A DNA stretch of 54,787 nucleotides from an uncultured Porphyromonadaceae bacterium (GCA_902461565.1 CABPYL010000018.1:1-54787), one strand, 5' to 3'; positions 33,511 through 42,612 are shown, counted from the first letter of the stretch. Notes: generated by a model from the letters alone, not told the origin. Translations and numbers: made by a program.

Positions 33511-34155
33511 ATGGAACAAATATTGTATATCCTACCGCGCGGAATTGCCATAGGCATCCTGATATCGGCGCCAATGGGCCCGATAGGCATGCTGGTGATA
33601 CAGCGTACCCTTAGCAAGGGGCGCTGGCCAGCATTCTTTACAGGCGTAGGAGCGGCGTTGAGCGACCTTATTTACTGTCTTCTCACCGGACTGTGCCTCA
33701 GTCTGGTAATTGGTATAATCGACGACCATCAGCTGTTGATTCAGGTTATCGGCAGTGTGGTATTGGCGGCTTTCGGCCTTTATCTGTTCCGGAAGAACCC
33801 CACACGGGCACTGAAAACGCCCGACAACAAATCCACCAACTACTGGGGCGAATTCATTTCGGGATTCCTGCTCACGTTCTCCAATCCGCTGATACTCTTC
33901 TTTATAATCGGTCTTTTCACACGGTTCAACTTCATTTTACCGGAATTCCTGATACCACACCACATTTTTGCATACGCAACAATTTTCGGAGGCGCTTTGC
34001 TGTGGTGGTACGGCGTAACTACGCTGGTGAGCCATCTGGGCAAACGCATAAATGTGCGCTCGCTCAAGATTATAAATCGTGTGATTGCAACCATATTGCT
34101 GCTGATGGCGCTGATGGGTGTGATAATGGCCTTTTTAGACAAACAAGTAATGTAA
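33511..34155 (+). CDS. LysE family translocator
   Basis: A 214-residue inner-membrane exporter with about six hydrophobic segments. The N-terminus carries the family motif region (IAIGILISAPMGPIGMLVIQ), and GFLLTFSNPLILFF matches the second conserved helix. LysE relatives export amino acids; the substrate here is unknown. The ATG at 33511 is chosen because the upstream extension contains the promoter. It leads a plus-strand operon with the CBM9-like gene 5 bp downstream. Confidence 0.88.
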   Translation: MEQILYILPRGIAIGILISAPMGPIGMLVIQRTLSKGRWPAFFTGVGAALSDLIYCLLTGLCLSLVIGIIDDHQLLIQVIGSVVLAAFGLYLFRKNPTRALKTPDNKSTNYWGEFISGFLLTFSNPLILFFIIGLFTRFNFILPEFLIPHHIFAYATIFGGALLWWYGVTTLVSHLGKRINVRSLKIINRVIATILLLMALMGVIMAFLDKQVM

Positions 34156-34160
34156 CATCC

Positions 34161-34769
34161 ATGAACGACAACAAACTGACAATACCATTCGGCGCAAGCA
34201 ATCCCGCCTCCGCAACTTTGGACTGCACCAACCACTGGCCGGGAACCGACACAAAGGTGAATGCCGGCATGTCGGCATGGTACGACGAGGACTATCTGCA
34301 TCTTATATTCACCACCTCCAACGCCCCGATAATGTGCAGCGCTTTCGGCGACCAGAAGCCGGTGAGCTGCGATTCGTGCGTGGAAGCGTTTATCGAGCCT
34401 GTCGAAGGAGGCGAATACTTCAACTTCGAGGTAAATATCAACGGCTCACTGTATGTCTCGCGCCGCTATGGCCGTCCCAACCCCACGCGTCTCACTCTTG
34501 ACGAGTGCAAAAGTGTACTCCGAAAAGCCAATCCGCAGATCACCGAGCCTACAAGCCGGCATGGCAATGACAACAAATGGACGTTATCGCTGGATATTCC
34601 CTGGAAACTACTTGGTGTGCAACCCCGTGCGGGACTGAGGATGCGCGGCAACTTCTACGCCTGCTCCTCGAACGCCGTCCCGCCCTACTATCTCACCTGG
34701 GCACCCATACATACGCCCGCACCCGATTTCCACCGTCCAGAATACTTCGGCGAATTAATCTTAGGCTGA
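34161..34769 (+). CDS. CBM9-like (carbohydrate-binding family 9-like) protein
   Basis: A 202-residue beta-sandwich protein resembling family 9 carbohydrate-binding modules (WYDEDYLHLIFTTSNAP, DSCVEAFIEP, YFNFEVNINGSLYVSRR, WTLSLDIPWKLLGV, near-C-terminal FHRPEYFGELIL). No signal peptide or catalytic domain is attached, so it is predicted to be cytoplasmic, which is odd for a sugar-binding module. Its TGA overlaps the next ATG as TGATG, implying translational coupling to the CCA-adding enzyme. The function is unknown. Confidence 0.75.
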   Translation: MNDNKLTIPFGASNPASATLDCTNHWPGTDTKVNAGMSAWYDEDYLHLIFTTSNAPIMCSAFGDQKPVSCDSCVEAFIEPVEGGEYFNFEVNINGSLYVSRRYGRPNPTRLTLDECKSVLRKANPQITEPTSRHGNDNKWTLSLDIPWKLLGVQPRAGLRMRGNFYACSSNAVPPYYLTWAPIHTPAPDFHRPEYFGELILG

Positions 34770-36166
34770 TGGACCTGTCCCAGTACCACCGGATTCTCGA
34801 CTATCTGCGCGACGTTATCGACGGCTCGCAATGGGAGGGGCATGTATTTGCCGTTGGCGGATGCTGCCGCGACGAAATTCTCGGCAACGAGATAAAGGAT
34901 GTAGACCTCGCCATAGACCTCGCCGGCGGCGGCATAGACTTCGCGCAGTGGCTTTTCGACAAAGGTCTGGCTGTTAAGGTTCCTACGACGTTCCCTTCGT
35001 TCGGTACCGCCATGCTGCAGCTTGCCGAATTCCCCGATGAAGACATAGAGATTGTGCAGACGCGCGCCGAAAAATACACCGACCGTACCCGCCGCGACCC
35101 AACGGTAGTATTCGGCCCCATAGAACAGGACTGCCGCAGGCGCGACCTCACAATAAACGCTCTGTACTACGATATAAGCCGGCGCAAACTGATGGATATA
35201 CTCGGCTGCAGTGTCGACGACATTCACTGCCACGTTATCCGCACCCCGGACAATCCCGATACCACCTTCGACGACGACCCCGTGCGCATTTTGCGCGCCG
35301 TACGCCTTGCCGCACGCTTTGGCTGGGAGATAGAACCTTCAACCTTTGCAGGCATGAAAAACAATGCGGACCGCCTTCGGATAGTGCGGCCGGAACGCAT
35401 GCAGGCCGAAATCGAGAAGATGCTCACAGGTCCGCGCCCGGCAATAGCCATGAATCTGCTGCTGCAATGCGACGCCATGCACTACATTATGCCGGAGGTA
35501 GAAGAACTGCACGGTTTAAAGCAGGGCGACGGCAACGGTCCCGACGTATGGGAGTTTACCATGTCGGTACTCGAACGCGTTCCTGCCGACCCGTGCCTGC
35601 GCTGGTCCGCACTGCTGCACGACATTGCCAAGCCCATATGCAAAGCCACGCGCAAAAGCGGAGGAATCTATTTCCCGGGGCACGAACGCCGCTGCAAGCC
35701 GCTTGTGAATACCGTTATGCGGAGGCTGCACTACGACCGCCGCATTATCGACAAGGTAATATTCCTGTGCTCCAACCATCTTGCCACAAAAGGCTGGGGT
35801 AACGACACATCAAAAATGACCGACAGCGCCCTGCGCCGCCTGCAACACAAATGTATTACTCCTCGGCGTTTCGATATGCTGATGGAGCTTATACAGGCCG
35901 ACAACATCACATACACCAATCCTCTGCCCGACCAGGTGGCCAATGTGAAGCAACACAGCGAACGGTTGCGCCGCGAGGGAATGGCGCTGTTCTCGTTCAA
36001 ACAGCAGATACCGCTACCTAAGCTGCGCAAGATGGTGGGCGTGCCGTACGATACCGACATGAAACCCTACCTCGAACTGCTTCTGCAGCTTGCCATAGAA
36101 AATCCGAAGATGCCACGCACCAAAGTGCTGGCACGGCTGAAGAAGTTAAAGCCCAAAAGTATATAA
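34769..36166 (+). CDS. CCA tRNA nucleotidyltransferase with HD domain
   Basis: A 465-residue class II nucleotidyltransferase that adds or repairs the 3' CCA of tRNA. The head domain has FAVGGCCRDEILGN (about 27-40) and the metal-binding DVDLAID (44-50). RRRDLTINALYYD and DDPVRILRAVRLAARFG follow, and a C-terminal HD phosphohydrolase-type domain has SALLHDIAKP and PGHERR. The usual GGxVRD is GGCCRD here. The ATG at 34769 overlaps the CBM9-like stop. At least one tRNA in this window lacks an encoded CCA, so the activity is needed. Poly(A) polymerase is a less likely alternative. Confidence 0.92.
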   Translation: MDLSQYHRILDYLRDVIDGSQWEGHVFAVGGCCRDEILGNEIKDVDLAIDLAGGGIDFAQWLFDKGLAVKVPTTFPSFGTAMLQLAEFPDEDIEIVQTRAEKYTDRTRRDPTVVFGPIEQDCRRRDLTINALYYDISRRKLMDILGCSVDDIHCHVIRTPDNPDTTFDDDPVRILRAVRLAARFGWEIEPSTFAGMKNNADRLRIVRPERMQAEIEKMLTGPRPAIAMNLLLQCDAMHYIMPEVEELHGLKQGDGNGPDVWEFTMSVLERVPADPCLRWSALLHDIAKPICKATRKSGGIYFPGHERRCKPLVNTVMRRLHYDRRIIDKVIFLCSNHLATKGWGNDTSKMTDSALRRLQHKCITPRRFDMLMELIQADNITYTNPLPDQVANVKQHSERLRREGMALFSFKQQIPLPKLRKMVGVPYDTDMKPYLELLLQLAIENPKMPRTKVLARLKKLKPKSI

Positions 36167-36187
36167 AACATTTTCACAACCCAAGCC

Positions 36188-37777
36188 ATGAAAATAGACC
36201 TACCTGGCCGACGCACGGGCGAGGCATCGGCAATACAGATATCCCCCGGACAGTGCATGCTGATTGTAGGCGCCAACGGCGCCGGCAAGACACGTTTCAC
36301 GGCCGCTACGGCAGAGAATCTGGGCGAACTGGCGTATCCTCTGTCGGCGCTCCAGGCGCTATACGTACGCATGTCGTCTACAGGCGAATTGGAACCGCAG
36401 TACAAAAGCGTTTTCGCGCCGGCAGTGCTCTCTGCCATCGACAAAGGCATCAGCGGCACTCTTTTCGAGCTGTTTCTGAGCCAGTTGATGCACGACGAGA
36501 TGCTAAACCTCATAGGCTATAAACTCGCCGTGGCCGACGGACAGCCGATAGAACTGAAAAAGACCCGTCTGGACCGTGTGATAGAACTGTGGCAGGATAT
36601 TTTCCCCGGCAACCGCGTACTGATAGACAGCGGCAAAATGCTGTTTTCCAGAGGTGTGGACATCACACGCCACTCTGCCCTGCGCCTGTCCGACGGCGAG
36701 AAAGCCGTGCTTTACTACGCCGCCGCAATACAATATGCTCCGGCAGGTGCTGTCATTTTTGTGGATTCCCCCGAGAATTTCCTGCATCCTACAGTTACCA
36801 ATTCGCTGTGGAACAGACTGGAAAGCATGCGCAGCGACTGCTGCTTCTGCTATACCACCCACGACACCGAATTCGTGGCCACCCGCAACGAGGCGCCTAT
36901 GGTATGGGTGCGAGACTGCGATCCCGCCAATGCAGCATGGGACTACGACGTGATTCCGCCCGATTCGGGCATCTCCAACGAGCTCTACCTCACCCTTGCC
37001 GGAGCCCGTAAACCGGTGCTTTTCATCGAGGGAGACGCCCGCCGTTCCATCGACGCAAAGCTATATCCGCTGGTATTCCCCGACTTTACCACGCATTCCC
37101 TCGGCAGCTGTAACAAGGTTATCGAGGCCACGCGCACCTTCAACGATCTCAGCTCCATGCACAAACTCGATTCATTCGGTATCGTCGACCGCGACCGCCG
37201 CGACGATACCGAGGTGGCATATCTGCGACGTAAACGCATAATGGTGCCCGAAGTAGCCGAAGTGGAAAATATGCTGCTGATAGAAGACGTTGTGCGCACA
37301 ATGGCAAAAGTTACCGGCCACGACCCAGACCGCGTTTTCGGCAAAGTGAAACGCTCGATAATACACATGTTCAAGGCCGATGTACGCGCACAGGCGCTGC
37401 TGCATACCCGCCATCGCGTAAAACGCACTGTCGAATACCGCGTGGACGCGCGTTTCGACGATATAACAACTATGGAAAGGCATCTCGACGGACTGCTGGC
37501 CATGATAGAGCCGCGCAAGATCTACGAGAACTTCTGCCGCGAGTTCCACCGCTATGCCGACACCGGAGACTATGCCGCCATTCTGAAAGTATACAACCAG
37601 AAATCAATGCTCCCCGGCTGCAATGTCGCCGGCCTGTGCGGCTACAGCAACAAGGACGAATATATCCACGGTATAATCGGTGTTCTGCGGCACCACACCC
37701 CCGAAGCCGATAAACTCCGGTGCTCCCTTCGCTGCGCCCTCGGCGCAGACAGGGAGGCGGAGCCAGAAATGCGATAG
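36188..37777 (+). CDS. ABC-type ATPase fused to a DUF4435/Toprim domain (PARIS-like architecture)
   Basis: A 529-residue cytoplasmic protein. Residues about 1-265 form an SMC/ABC-like ATPase: Walker A GANGAGKT (28-35), signature LSDGEKA (167-173), Walker B VIFVDSPE (D193, E196) and H-loop TTHD (223-226). Residues about 275-440 form a DUF4435 Toprim domain: FIEGD with E281, and DRD with D334 and D336, then PEVAEVENMLL. In the PARIS anti-phage system, AriA is such an ATPase and AriB such a Toprim nuclease, reported to cut host tRNA. Here both sit in one chain. It lies 21 bp after the CCA-adding enzyme and has the same base composition as its neighbours. Defence or tRNA-quality roles are both inference. 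Confidence 0.82.
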   Translation: MKIDLPGRRTGEASAIQISPGQCMLIVGANGAGKTRFTAATAENLGELAYPLSALQALYVRMSSTGELEPQYKSVFAPAVLSAIDKGISGTLFELFLSQLMHDEMLNLIGYKLAVADGQPIELKKTRLDRVIELWQDIFPGNRVLIDSGKMLFSRGVDITRHSALRLSDGEKAVLYYAAAIQYAPAGAVIFVDSPENFLHPTVTNSLWNRLESMRSDCCFCYTTHDTEFVATRNEAPMVWVRDCDPANAAWDYDVIPPDSGISNELYLTLAGARKPVLFIEGDARRSIDAKLYPLVFPDFTTHSLGSCNKVIEATRTFNDLSSMHKLDSFGIVDRDRRDDTEVAYLRRKRIMVPEVAEVENMLLIEDVVRTMAKVTGHDPDRVFGKVKRSIIHMFKADVRAQALLHTRHRVKRTVEYRVDARFDDITTMERHLDGLLAMIEPRKIYENFCREFHRYADTGDYAAILKVYNQKSMLPGCNVAGLCGYSNKDEYIHGIIGVLRHHTPEADKLRCSLRCALGADREAEPEMR

Positions 37778-37791
37778 CGCGTGCGGCGAAT

Positions 37792-38310
37792 TTAAAGTGT
37801 GAACTGTATGCCTATCTCAAAGCCATTATTGATGGCGAAACCTACGTTGTTTACGCCGTCAAAATGGTTGTATTTGAGTAACAATGTTTTGCCAACAAGC
37901 CCGAATTTATCGTTGAAATGAGCGACAAAGCCGGGGCGTAAACCTGCAACGAAACCGCTGGCGCCATATCCTTCCACAGACTGATGCCCATAGCCAAGCG
38001 CCACCTCGCCGAAGAAATCAAAAATGCCGGCACGTGCAAAAGTTCCGCGGACATAAGGTAGGACTGTTACCGTGGTAACATCTGTTTCCGATACATTCTG
38101 GTACTGAATACCGATTGTTGCTCCCACGGCCCATGTGTCATTGAAATTATAGCCGACTTCGGGGGCGATTGCGAACGCTGTGCTTGTTACGGATTCTCCG
38201 TCATAACTTGCATTTTCAACACCGATTCCAAGTGTACCTCCAAGATAGACCTGTGCATTGGCAGCGACCGACGCCATTGCCAGTAATAACATCGCGAATA
38301 CTTTTTTCAT
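37792..38310 (-). CDS. Small outer-membrane beta-barrel protein
   Basis: A 172-residue protein with a signal peptide cleaved near VAANAQ and about eight alternating amphipathic strands (FAIAPEVGYNFNDTWAVGATIG, FEVGIQ-like strand before the end) ending in the C-terminal phenylalanine-containing strand IQFTL. This is the pattern of an OmpX/OmpA-like eight-stranded porin-family barrel. Substrate and role are unknown. It converges with the ATPase-Toprim gene 15 bp away and has its own promoter. Confidence 0.82.
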   Translation of the reverse strand: MKKVFAMLLLAMASVAANAQVYLGGTLGIGVENASYDGESVTSTAFAIAPEVGYNFNDTWAVGATIGIQYQNVSETDVTTVTVLPYVRGTFARAGIFDFFGEVALGYGHQSVEGYGASGFVAGLRPGFVAHFNDKFGLVGKTLLLKYNHFDGVNNVGFAINNGFEIGIQFTL

Positions 38311-38430
38311 AAGATTTTTTTGTCGCCTCCATTCCTGATTTGACCTTAGGTTGTTAGACAGAAAAGCGGGAATGATTTCTTGTTTATCTTAATAGATTAA
38401 GCAAAAACGCTTTTTAATAAGTTTGTCTCG

Positions 38431-38462
38431 CAAAGCTACAAAAAGTTTTGTTACTAACACAA
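38431..38462 (-). promoter_or_regulatory. Promoter of the small beta-barrel gene
   Basis: On the minus strand TTG (38462-38460) and TAGCTTTG (38438-38431) with a 21-bp spacer. The leader of about 115 nt holds no recognised element. Confidence 0.55.
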
Positions 38463-38524
38463 TTTATCAAAAGGAATTCCACTGCATGACAAAAAGTGCC
38501 CATCATGGCACCATTCCATAATAA

Positions 38525-38552
38525 TAAAGACAACCCCGCAGGATTGTCTTTT
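38525..38552 (-). terminator. Terminator after queA
   Basis: AAAGACAA (38526-38533) and TTGTCTTT (38544-38551) pair, extended by CC/GG. On the minus strand the stem is followed by TTTATTATT. Confidence 0.65.
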
Positions 38553-38575
38553 ATTGATGATAATGAAGGAGGCGT

Positions 38576-39625
38576 TCAGAGTATCAGCATTGCATCGCCG
38601 TAGCAGCCAAAACGGTAGCCGTTGGCGACCGCCTGTTTGTAGGCTTCCATCACAAGCTCGTAGCCGCCGAAGGCGCACACCATCATAAGCATGGTGGAAT
38701 ACGGCATGTGGAAGTTGGTTATCAGGCTGCTGCACACCGAAAAATCATACGGCGGAAAAATGAACTTGTTCGTCCACCCGGAATATACCTTCATGTGGCC
38801 GCCCATACTGTCGGCTGTGGCGATGGCGCGGAGAACCGAAGTACCCACAGCACAAACATTCTTACCCTCATCCTTGGCGGCATTGACGGTTTCCACCAGT
38901 TCTTCGCTGGCTTCCATCTGCTCACTGTCCATGCGGTGCTTGGTAAGATCCTCCACATCGATTGCGCGGAACGCGCCCAGACCGCTGTGTATAGTGATGA
39001 ACGACTCTTTCACGCCCTTGATTTTCAGACGGGTGATAAGGCTGCGTGTAAAATGCAGACCTGCGGCGGGTGCCACAACGGCGCCTTCCTTGCTTGCAAA
39101 TATAGTCTGATAGTCCTCGGCGTCGCGGGGTTCCGACTCGCGGTTGAGATACGGAGGCAGCGGCGTCATGCCAAGCGAGAACAGTTGTTTCTTGAATTCG
39201 TCATGCGGACCGTCGTAGAGGAAACGTAGGGTGCGTCCGCGCGATGTTGTGTTGTCGATAACCTCGGCAACCATGCTCTCGTCATCGCCGAAATAAAGCT
39301 TGTTGCCGATACGAATCTTCCGAGCCGGCTCCACAAGCACGTCCCAGAACTTGTTCTCGGCCGAAAGTTCGCGCAGCAGGAAAACCTCGATACGCGCACC
39401 CGTCTTTTCCTTGTTGCCGTACAGCAGTGCGGGGAAAACCTGGGTGTCGTTGAATACCATCACATCGCCTTCATTGAAATAGGAAGGCAATTCTTTGAAA
39501 ATATGGTGCGAAATCTCGCCCGTTCGACGGTCTACAACCATCAGGCGCGCCTCGTCGCGCTCCGGTAACGGATGTTCGGCTATGAGATCCTTAGGAAGGT
39601 TGAATTTGAATTGCGACAGTTTCAT
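38576..39625 (-). CDS. queA: S-adenosylmethionine:tRNA ribosyltransferase-isomerase
   Basis: A 349-residue enzyme that transfers the ribosyl part of SAM to 7-aminomethyl-deazaguanine in tRNA, making epoxyqueuosine. It begins MKLSQFKFNLPKDLIAEHPLPERDEARL and contains VMVFNDTQVFPALLYG, VAPAAGLHFTRSL and ITNFHMPYSTMLMMVCAF, all typical. It ends the ftsX-DUF3098-uppP-truB-queA cluster and depends on SAM, the product of metK in this window. Confidence 0.96.
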   Translation of the reverse strand: MKLSQFKFNLPKDLIAEHPLPERDEARLMVVDRRTGEISHHIFKELPSYFNEGDVMVFNDTQVFPALLYGNKEKTGARIEVFLLRELSAENKFWDVLVEPARKIRIGNKLYFGDDESMVAEVIDNTTSRGRTLRFLYDGPHDEFKKQLFSLGMTPLPPYLNRESEPRDAEDYQTIFASKEGAVVAPAAGLHFTRSLITRLKIKGVKESFITIHSGLGAFRAIDVEDLTKHRMDSEQMEASEELVETVNAAKDEGKNVCAVGTSVLRAIATADSMGGHMKVYSGWTNKFIFPPYDFSVCSSLITNFHMPYSTMLMMVCAFGGYELVMEAYKQAVANGYRFGCYGDAMLIL

Positions 39626-39652
39626 CGTGTTATGTCAGTGATGTTATGATTT

Positions 39653-40360
39653 TTATTTTTCTTGAGGCATCTCTACTTCCACAGTACGGATAAGTTCCGC
39701 TGCCTGCTGCACGGAAAGACAGGTTTCCACTGTGATATCGCCTACCCTTGTGCGGCGCAGAGACGTGAGATGGGCACCGCTGTCCAGCGCCAGGCCGATG
39801 TCGCGCGCAAGAGCACGGATATACGTTCCTTTGCTGCACACAACGCGTATTTTAATCTCCGTCGGTGAATACTCCAGAAGCTCTATCTCGTCGATAACAA
39901 GAACCTTGGGCTTAAGGTCGGCGGTCTCTCCCTTGCGGGCGAACTCGTAGGCGCGCACACCGTCGATTTTGCAGGCCGAGTACTGCGGCGGAATCTGCTC
40001 TATGCGTCCCAGGAAGCGCGTCAGCGCCTGCTCCACAAGCTCGCGGGTGATATGTGCCGTGGGATAGGTGGCATCTACTTCCGTTTCAAGGTCGAACGAC
40101 GGTGTGGTAGCGCCGAGGGCGATGGTTGCCACATACTCTTTCACACCGGTCTGCAGCTCGTCGATGCGTTTTGTTGCGCCGCCGGTGCATATAATCATTA
40201 CACCCGTGGCAAGCGGATCCAGTGTGCCGGCGTGGCCCACCTTTATCTTCTTCACCTTAAGACGGCGCACCAGCGCGCCGCGCAAACGTTTGCATGCGTC
40301 GAAGGATGTCCAGCCAAGAGGCTTGTCTATGTACAGTATTTCTCCGGCGATAAAATTCAC
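39653..40360 (-). CDS. truB: tRNA pseudouridine(55) synthase
   Basis: A 235-residue enzyme that makes pseudouridine 55 in the tRNA T-loop. The N-terminus LYIDKPLGWTSFDACKRLR, the catalytic-aspartate segment KVGHAGTLDPLATGVMIICTG, and CSKGTYIRALARDIG are diagnostic. It lies between uppP and queA with short gaps, so it is probably in one transcript with queA, another tRNA-modifying enzyme. Confidence 0.96.
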   Translation of the reverse strand: MNFIAGEILYIDKPLGWTSFDACKRLRGALVRRLKVKKIKVGHAGTLDPLATGVMIICTGGATKRIDELQTGVKEYVATIALGATTPSFDLETEVDATYPTAHITRELVEQALTRFLGRIEQIPPQYSACKIDGVRAYEFARKGETADLKPKVLVIDEIELLEYSPTEIKIRVVCSKGTYIRALARDIGLALDSGAHLTSLRRTRVGDITVETCLSVQQAAELIRTVEVEMPQEK

Positions 40361-40393
40361 GCTCGTATGTTTTTATTGTACAACAGAGTCTTA

Positions 40394-41239
40394 TCAGGCA
40401 AATATGCAGACAAGACCGACTATAACGCAATACACGGCGAACCATATCAGCTTGCCCTTCTTCACAATGTTCAGCATCCATTTGCATGCAAGACAACCGC
40501 TTATGAATGCGGCCAGGAAGCCTACAGCCATAGGAACGAAGCCAATAGGATGTGCGGCGGCAGCATCGGCAGCGGGAGCGATCATGTCTTTGATGTCGAG
40601 CAGGGCCTCGCCAAGGATGGGAATGATAACCATGAAGAAAGAGAACTGGGCTACCTCCTCGCGTTTGTCGCCTATGATAAGACCGGTGGCGATGGTAGAA
40701 CCGGAACGCGACAGGCCCGGCAGAACAGCCACAGCCTGGGCGCAGCCGATAATGAAAGCGTCAAGATAGCCTATGCTGTGCGCACGGTAAGGCGTGGCTC
40801 CCGGAATACGTGAAGCATCCTTTGCGGGAGCGGTACGGAAGAAATAGGAGAACGACAGCAGCAACGCCGTTATACACAGGCAGATTCCGACGATAGTGAG
40901 ACCGGTGCCGAAGAATTGTTCGATCGTATCCTTGAAGAAAAGGCCGACAATACCCACTGGAATGCAGGAAACAAGAATCTTGCAGACGTAGTAGAAATTA
41001 TCGTCGCGTCTGAATGTGAAAAACGACACACACAGAGGCCAGAACTGACGCCAAAGCACCACTATTGTACTCAGCACCGTTGCTACATGAAGCATAACGT
41101 CAAATTCAAGGCTGTCTGCGCCGCTGAGCTCTATGCCGAGCAACTCGCGGAAAATTTCGAGATGGCCGGAAGAACTGATCGGCAGATATTCCGCCAGGCC
41201 CTGGACAAGGCCCATGACAAGAGCGTCCAATGTATCCAT
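40394..41239 (-). CDS. uppP: Undecaprenyl-diphosphatase
   Basis: A 281-residue inner-membrane phosphatase that recycles undecaprenyl pyrophosphate, the lipid carrier for peptidoglycan and O-antigen synthesis. The two signature loops are visible, VQGLAEYLPISSSGHLEIF near the N-terminus and PGLSRSGSTIATGL in the middle, among about eight hydrophobic segments. It lies 4 bp after the DUF3098 gene. Two further lipid-phosphate enzymes lie in the next operon (42.7-45.2 kb). Confidence 0.95.
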   Translation of the reverse strand: MDTLDALVMGLVQGLAEYLPISSSGHLEIFRELLGIELSGADSLEFDVMLHVATVLSTIVVLWRQFWPLCVSFFTFRRDDNFYYVCKILVSCIPVGIVGLFFKDTIEQFFGTGLTIVGICLCITALLLSFSYFFRTAPAKDASRIPGATPYRAHSIGYLDAFIIGCAQAVAVLPGLSRSGSTIATGLIIGDKREEVAQFSFFMVIIPILGEALLDIKDMIAPAADAAAAHPIGFVPMAVGFLAAFISGCLACKWMLNIVKKGKLIWFAVYCVIVGLVCIFA

Positions 41240-41243
41240 TTCT

Positions 41244-41513
41244 TTATTTCTTTCGTATAGTTAAACGTTTAGGATCAATAATAATAGCAGCACCCATCGC
41301 AATAAAGCCGATGAAGGCTATGCAGGGACCTACAACAATACGGCGAGTACTGAAAATATCCGGATTGAAAGCCGTGTCGGTGGAACTGCCCCCCAACATA
41401 AGCAGGAAGCCTATCACAATAAGCGCTCCGGCGATTGCCATTGCTATGAAATTGTTTTTCTCCAGCGGCATTCCGGATGCCGGCTTTTCGAATTTGTCTT
41501 TGGAATCTTCCAT
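41244..41513 (-). CDS. DUF3098 domain-containing membrane protein
   Basis: An 89-residue protein with two hydrophobic segments separated by a short polar loop (SSTDTAFNPDIFSTRRIVVGP), the DUF3098 pattern of Bacteroidetes. It always seems to sit between ftsX and uppP in relatives I know; here it is 8 bp from ftsX and 4 bp from uppP. The function is unknown; a role near the divisome or wall synthesis is a context-based guess. Confidence 0.85.
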   Translation of the reverse strand: MEDSKDKFEKPASGMPLEKNNFIAMAIAGALIVIGFLLMLGGSSTDTAFNPDIFSTRRIVVGPCIAFIGFIAMGAAIIIDPKRLTIRKK

Positions 41514-41521
41514 TATATAAG

Positions 41522-42397
41522 TTATTTCATGAACATTTCATCGTAGGATGCACGCAGATATCGTCCGGCAGCAAAATATGCCGTAGCGGCACACAATATG
41601 CCGCCCACAGCAACCATTGCGGCTGCGACAGCCGCTACTGTGGGCCACGGCAGCAGTTCGGCGACGGCAGAATCGGTTTGTGGCGCATAGTAGCGTCCGG
41701 CAAGAATTAGTCCACCGGCAATGGCGCCTGCAAGCAGACCGCCACGGGCGGCGGCGAGCACGAAAGGCCGGCGGATGAAACCGGGAGTGGCTCCCACAAG
41801 TTTCATGGTGTGGATAATAAAACGGCGTCCGTAGATGGAAAGGCTCACTGCATTGTTAATAAGCCCTAAAGAAATTATCAGGAGTACGGCGGCAAGCACG
41901 CACATGGCAAGCGTTACGCGCCTCAGTGTATTGTCAAGACCTTCAAGAACCTCGTTATCACACACCACATCGGCCACACCGAAACCTTCGCGGTAACGGT
42001 CGACAAGTGCGGCGATGCTGTCTGCACCGGAATATGCCGGACGCACACGCACCTCGAATTCGGCGGAATATGGATTAGCCTCAAGCATCGCAAGGATATC
42101 GGAGCCGAGATTTGCAGCTTCTTCGCTCAATATGGCTTCAGGCGAAGTGTAAGCATATCGCTCGATAGCCTTATCGCCGTGCAGACGCTTTTTCATGGTA
42201 TCCACAGTGCCCTGGGGGCAATCGCGCTCCATAACCACCACGAAACCCATGTTGCCGCGCACCTGCTGCTGAATACGCGCGCCTGCAATACCAACAAGAG
42301 CGCCTAATCCGGCCATAATCAGCACAAGACAGACACTCACGAGCGAAGTTGCCCGCGATCCCAACGTGGATATCTTCCTTACGTCTTTATTCTTCAT
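41522..42397 (-). CDS. ftsX: FtsX-like cell division permease
   Basis: A 291-residue inner-membrane protein with one N-terminal membrane helix, a periplasmic domain (about 50-165) and three C-terminal helices, the FtsX layout. The segment SIYGRRFIIHTMKLVGATPGFIRRPF is characteristic. With the ATPase FtsE it controls peptidoglycan hydrolases at division; ftsE is not nearby. It leads the DUF3098-uppP-truB-queA cluster from a good promoter. Confidence 0.9.
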   Translation of the reverse strand: MKNKDVRKISTLGSRATSLVSVCLVLIMAGLGALVGIAGARIQQQVRGNMGFVVVMERDCPQGTVDTMKKRLHGDKAIERYAYTSPEAILSEEAANLGSDILAMLEANPYSAEFEVRVRPAYSGADSIAALVDRYREGFGVADVVCDNEVLEGLDNTLRRVTLAMCVLAAVLLIISLGLINNAVSLSIYGRRFIIHTMKLVGATPGFIRRPFVLAAARGGLLAGAIAGGLILAGRYYAPQTDSAVAELLPWPTVAAVAAAMVAVGGILCAATAYFAAGRYLRASYDEMFMK

Positions 42398-42443
42398 ATC
42401 GACGGTTTCGCGGCGAAATGGCCACTACAAACCCAAAATCGTG

Positions 42444-42473
42444 CAAAATTAAGCAAAATTCCATTATACTCAA
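42444..42473 (-). promoter_or_regulatory. Promoter of the ftsX cluster
   Basis: On the minus strand TTG (42473-42471) and TAATTTTG (42451-42444) with a 19-bp spacer, about 47 bp before ftsX. Confidence 0.7.
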
Positions 42474-42581
42474 ACAGTTTTCACTTTTATTCACACAACA
42501 AACAGGATATGAACCCGATTGCTCTTTTGGCTTCTACTGTACAGACAACTTAGACAAAAATTGTCAATTATGTTCATAAAA

Positions 42582-42612
42582 TTGGTAGTTAGGGTAATTA
42601 TTCGTAAATTTG
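42582..42612 (+). promoter_or_regulatory. Promoter of the LtaS-like/PAP2 operon
   Basis: TTG (42582-42584) and TAAATTTG (42605-42612) with a 20-bp spacer, about 60 bp before the start codon. It is divergent from the ftsX promoter. Confidence 0.7.
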
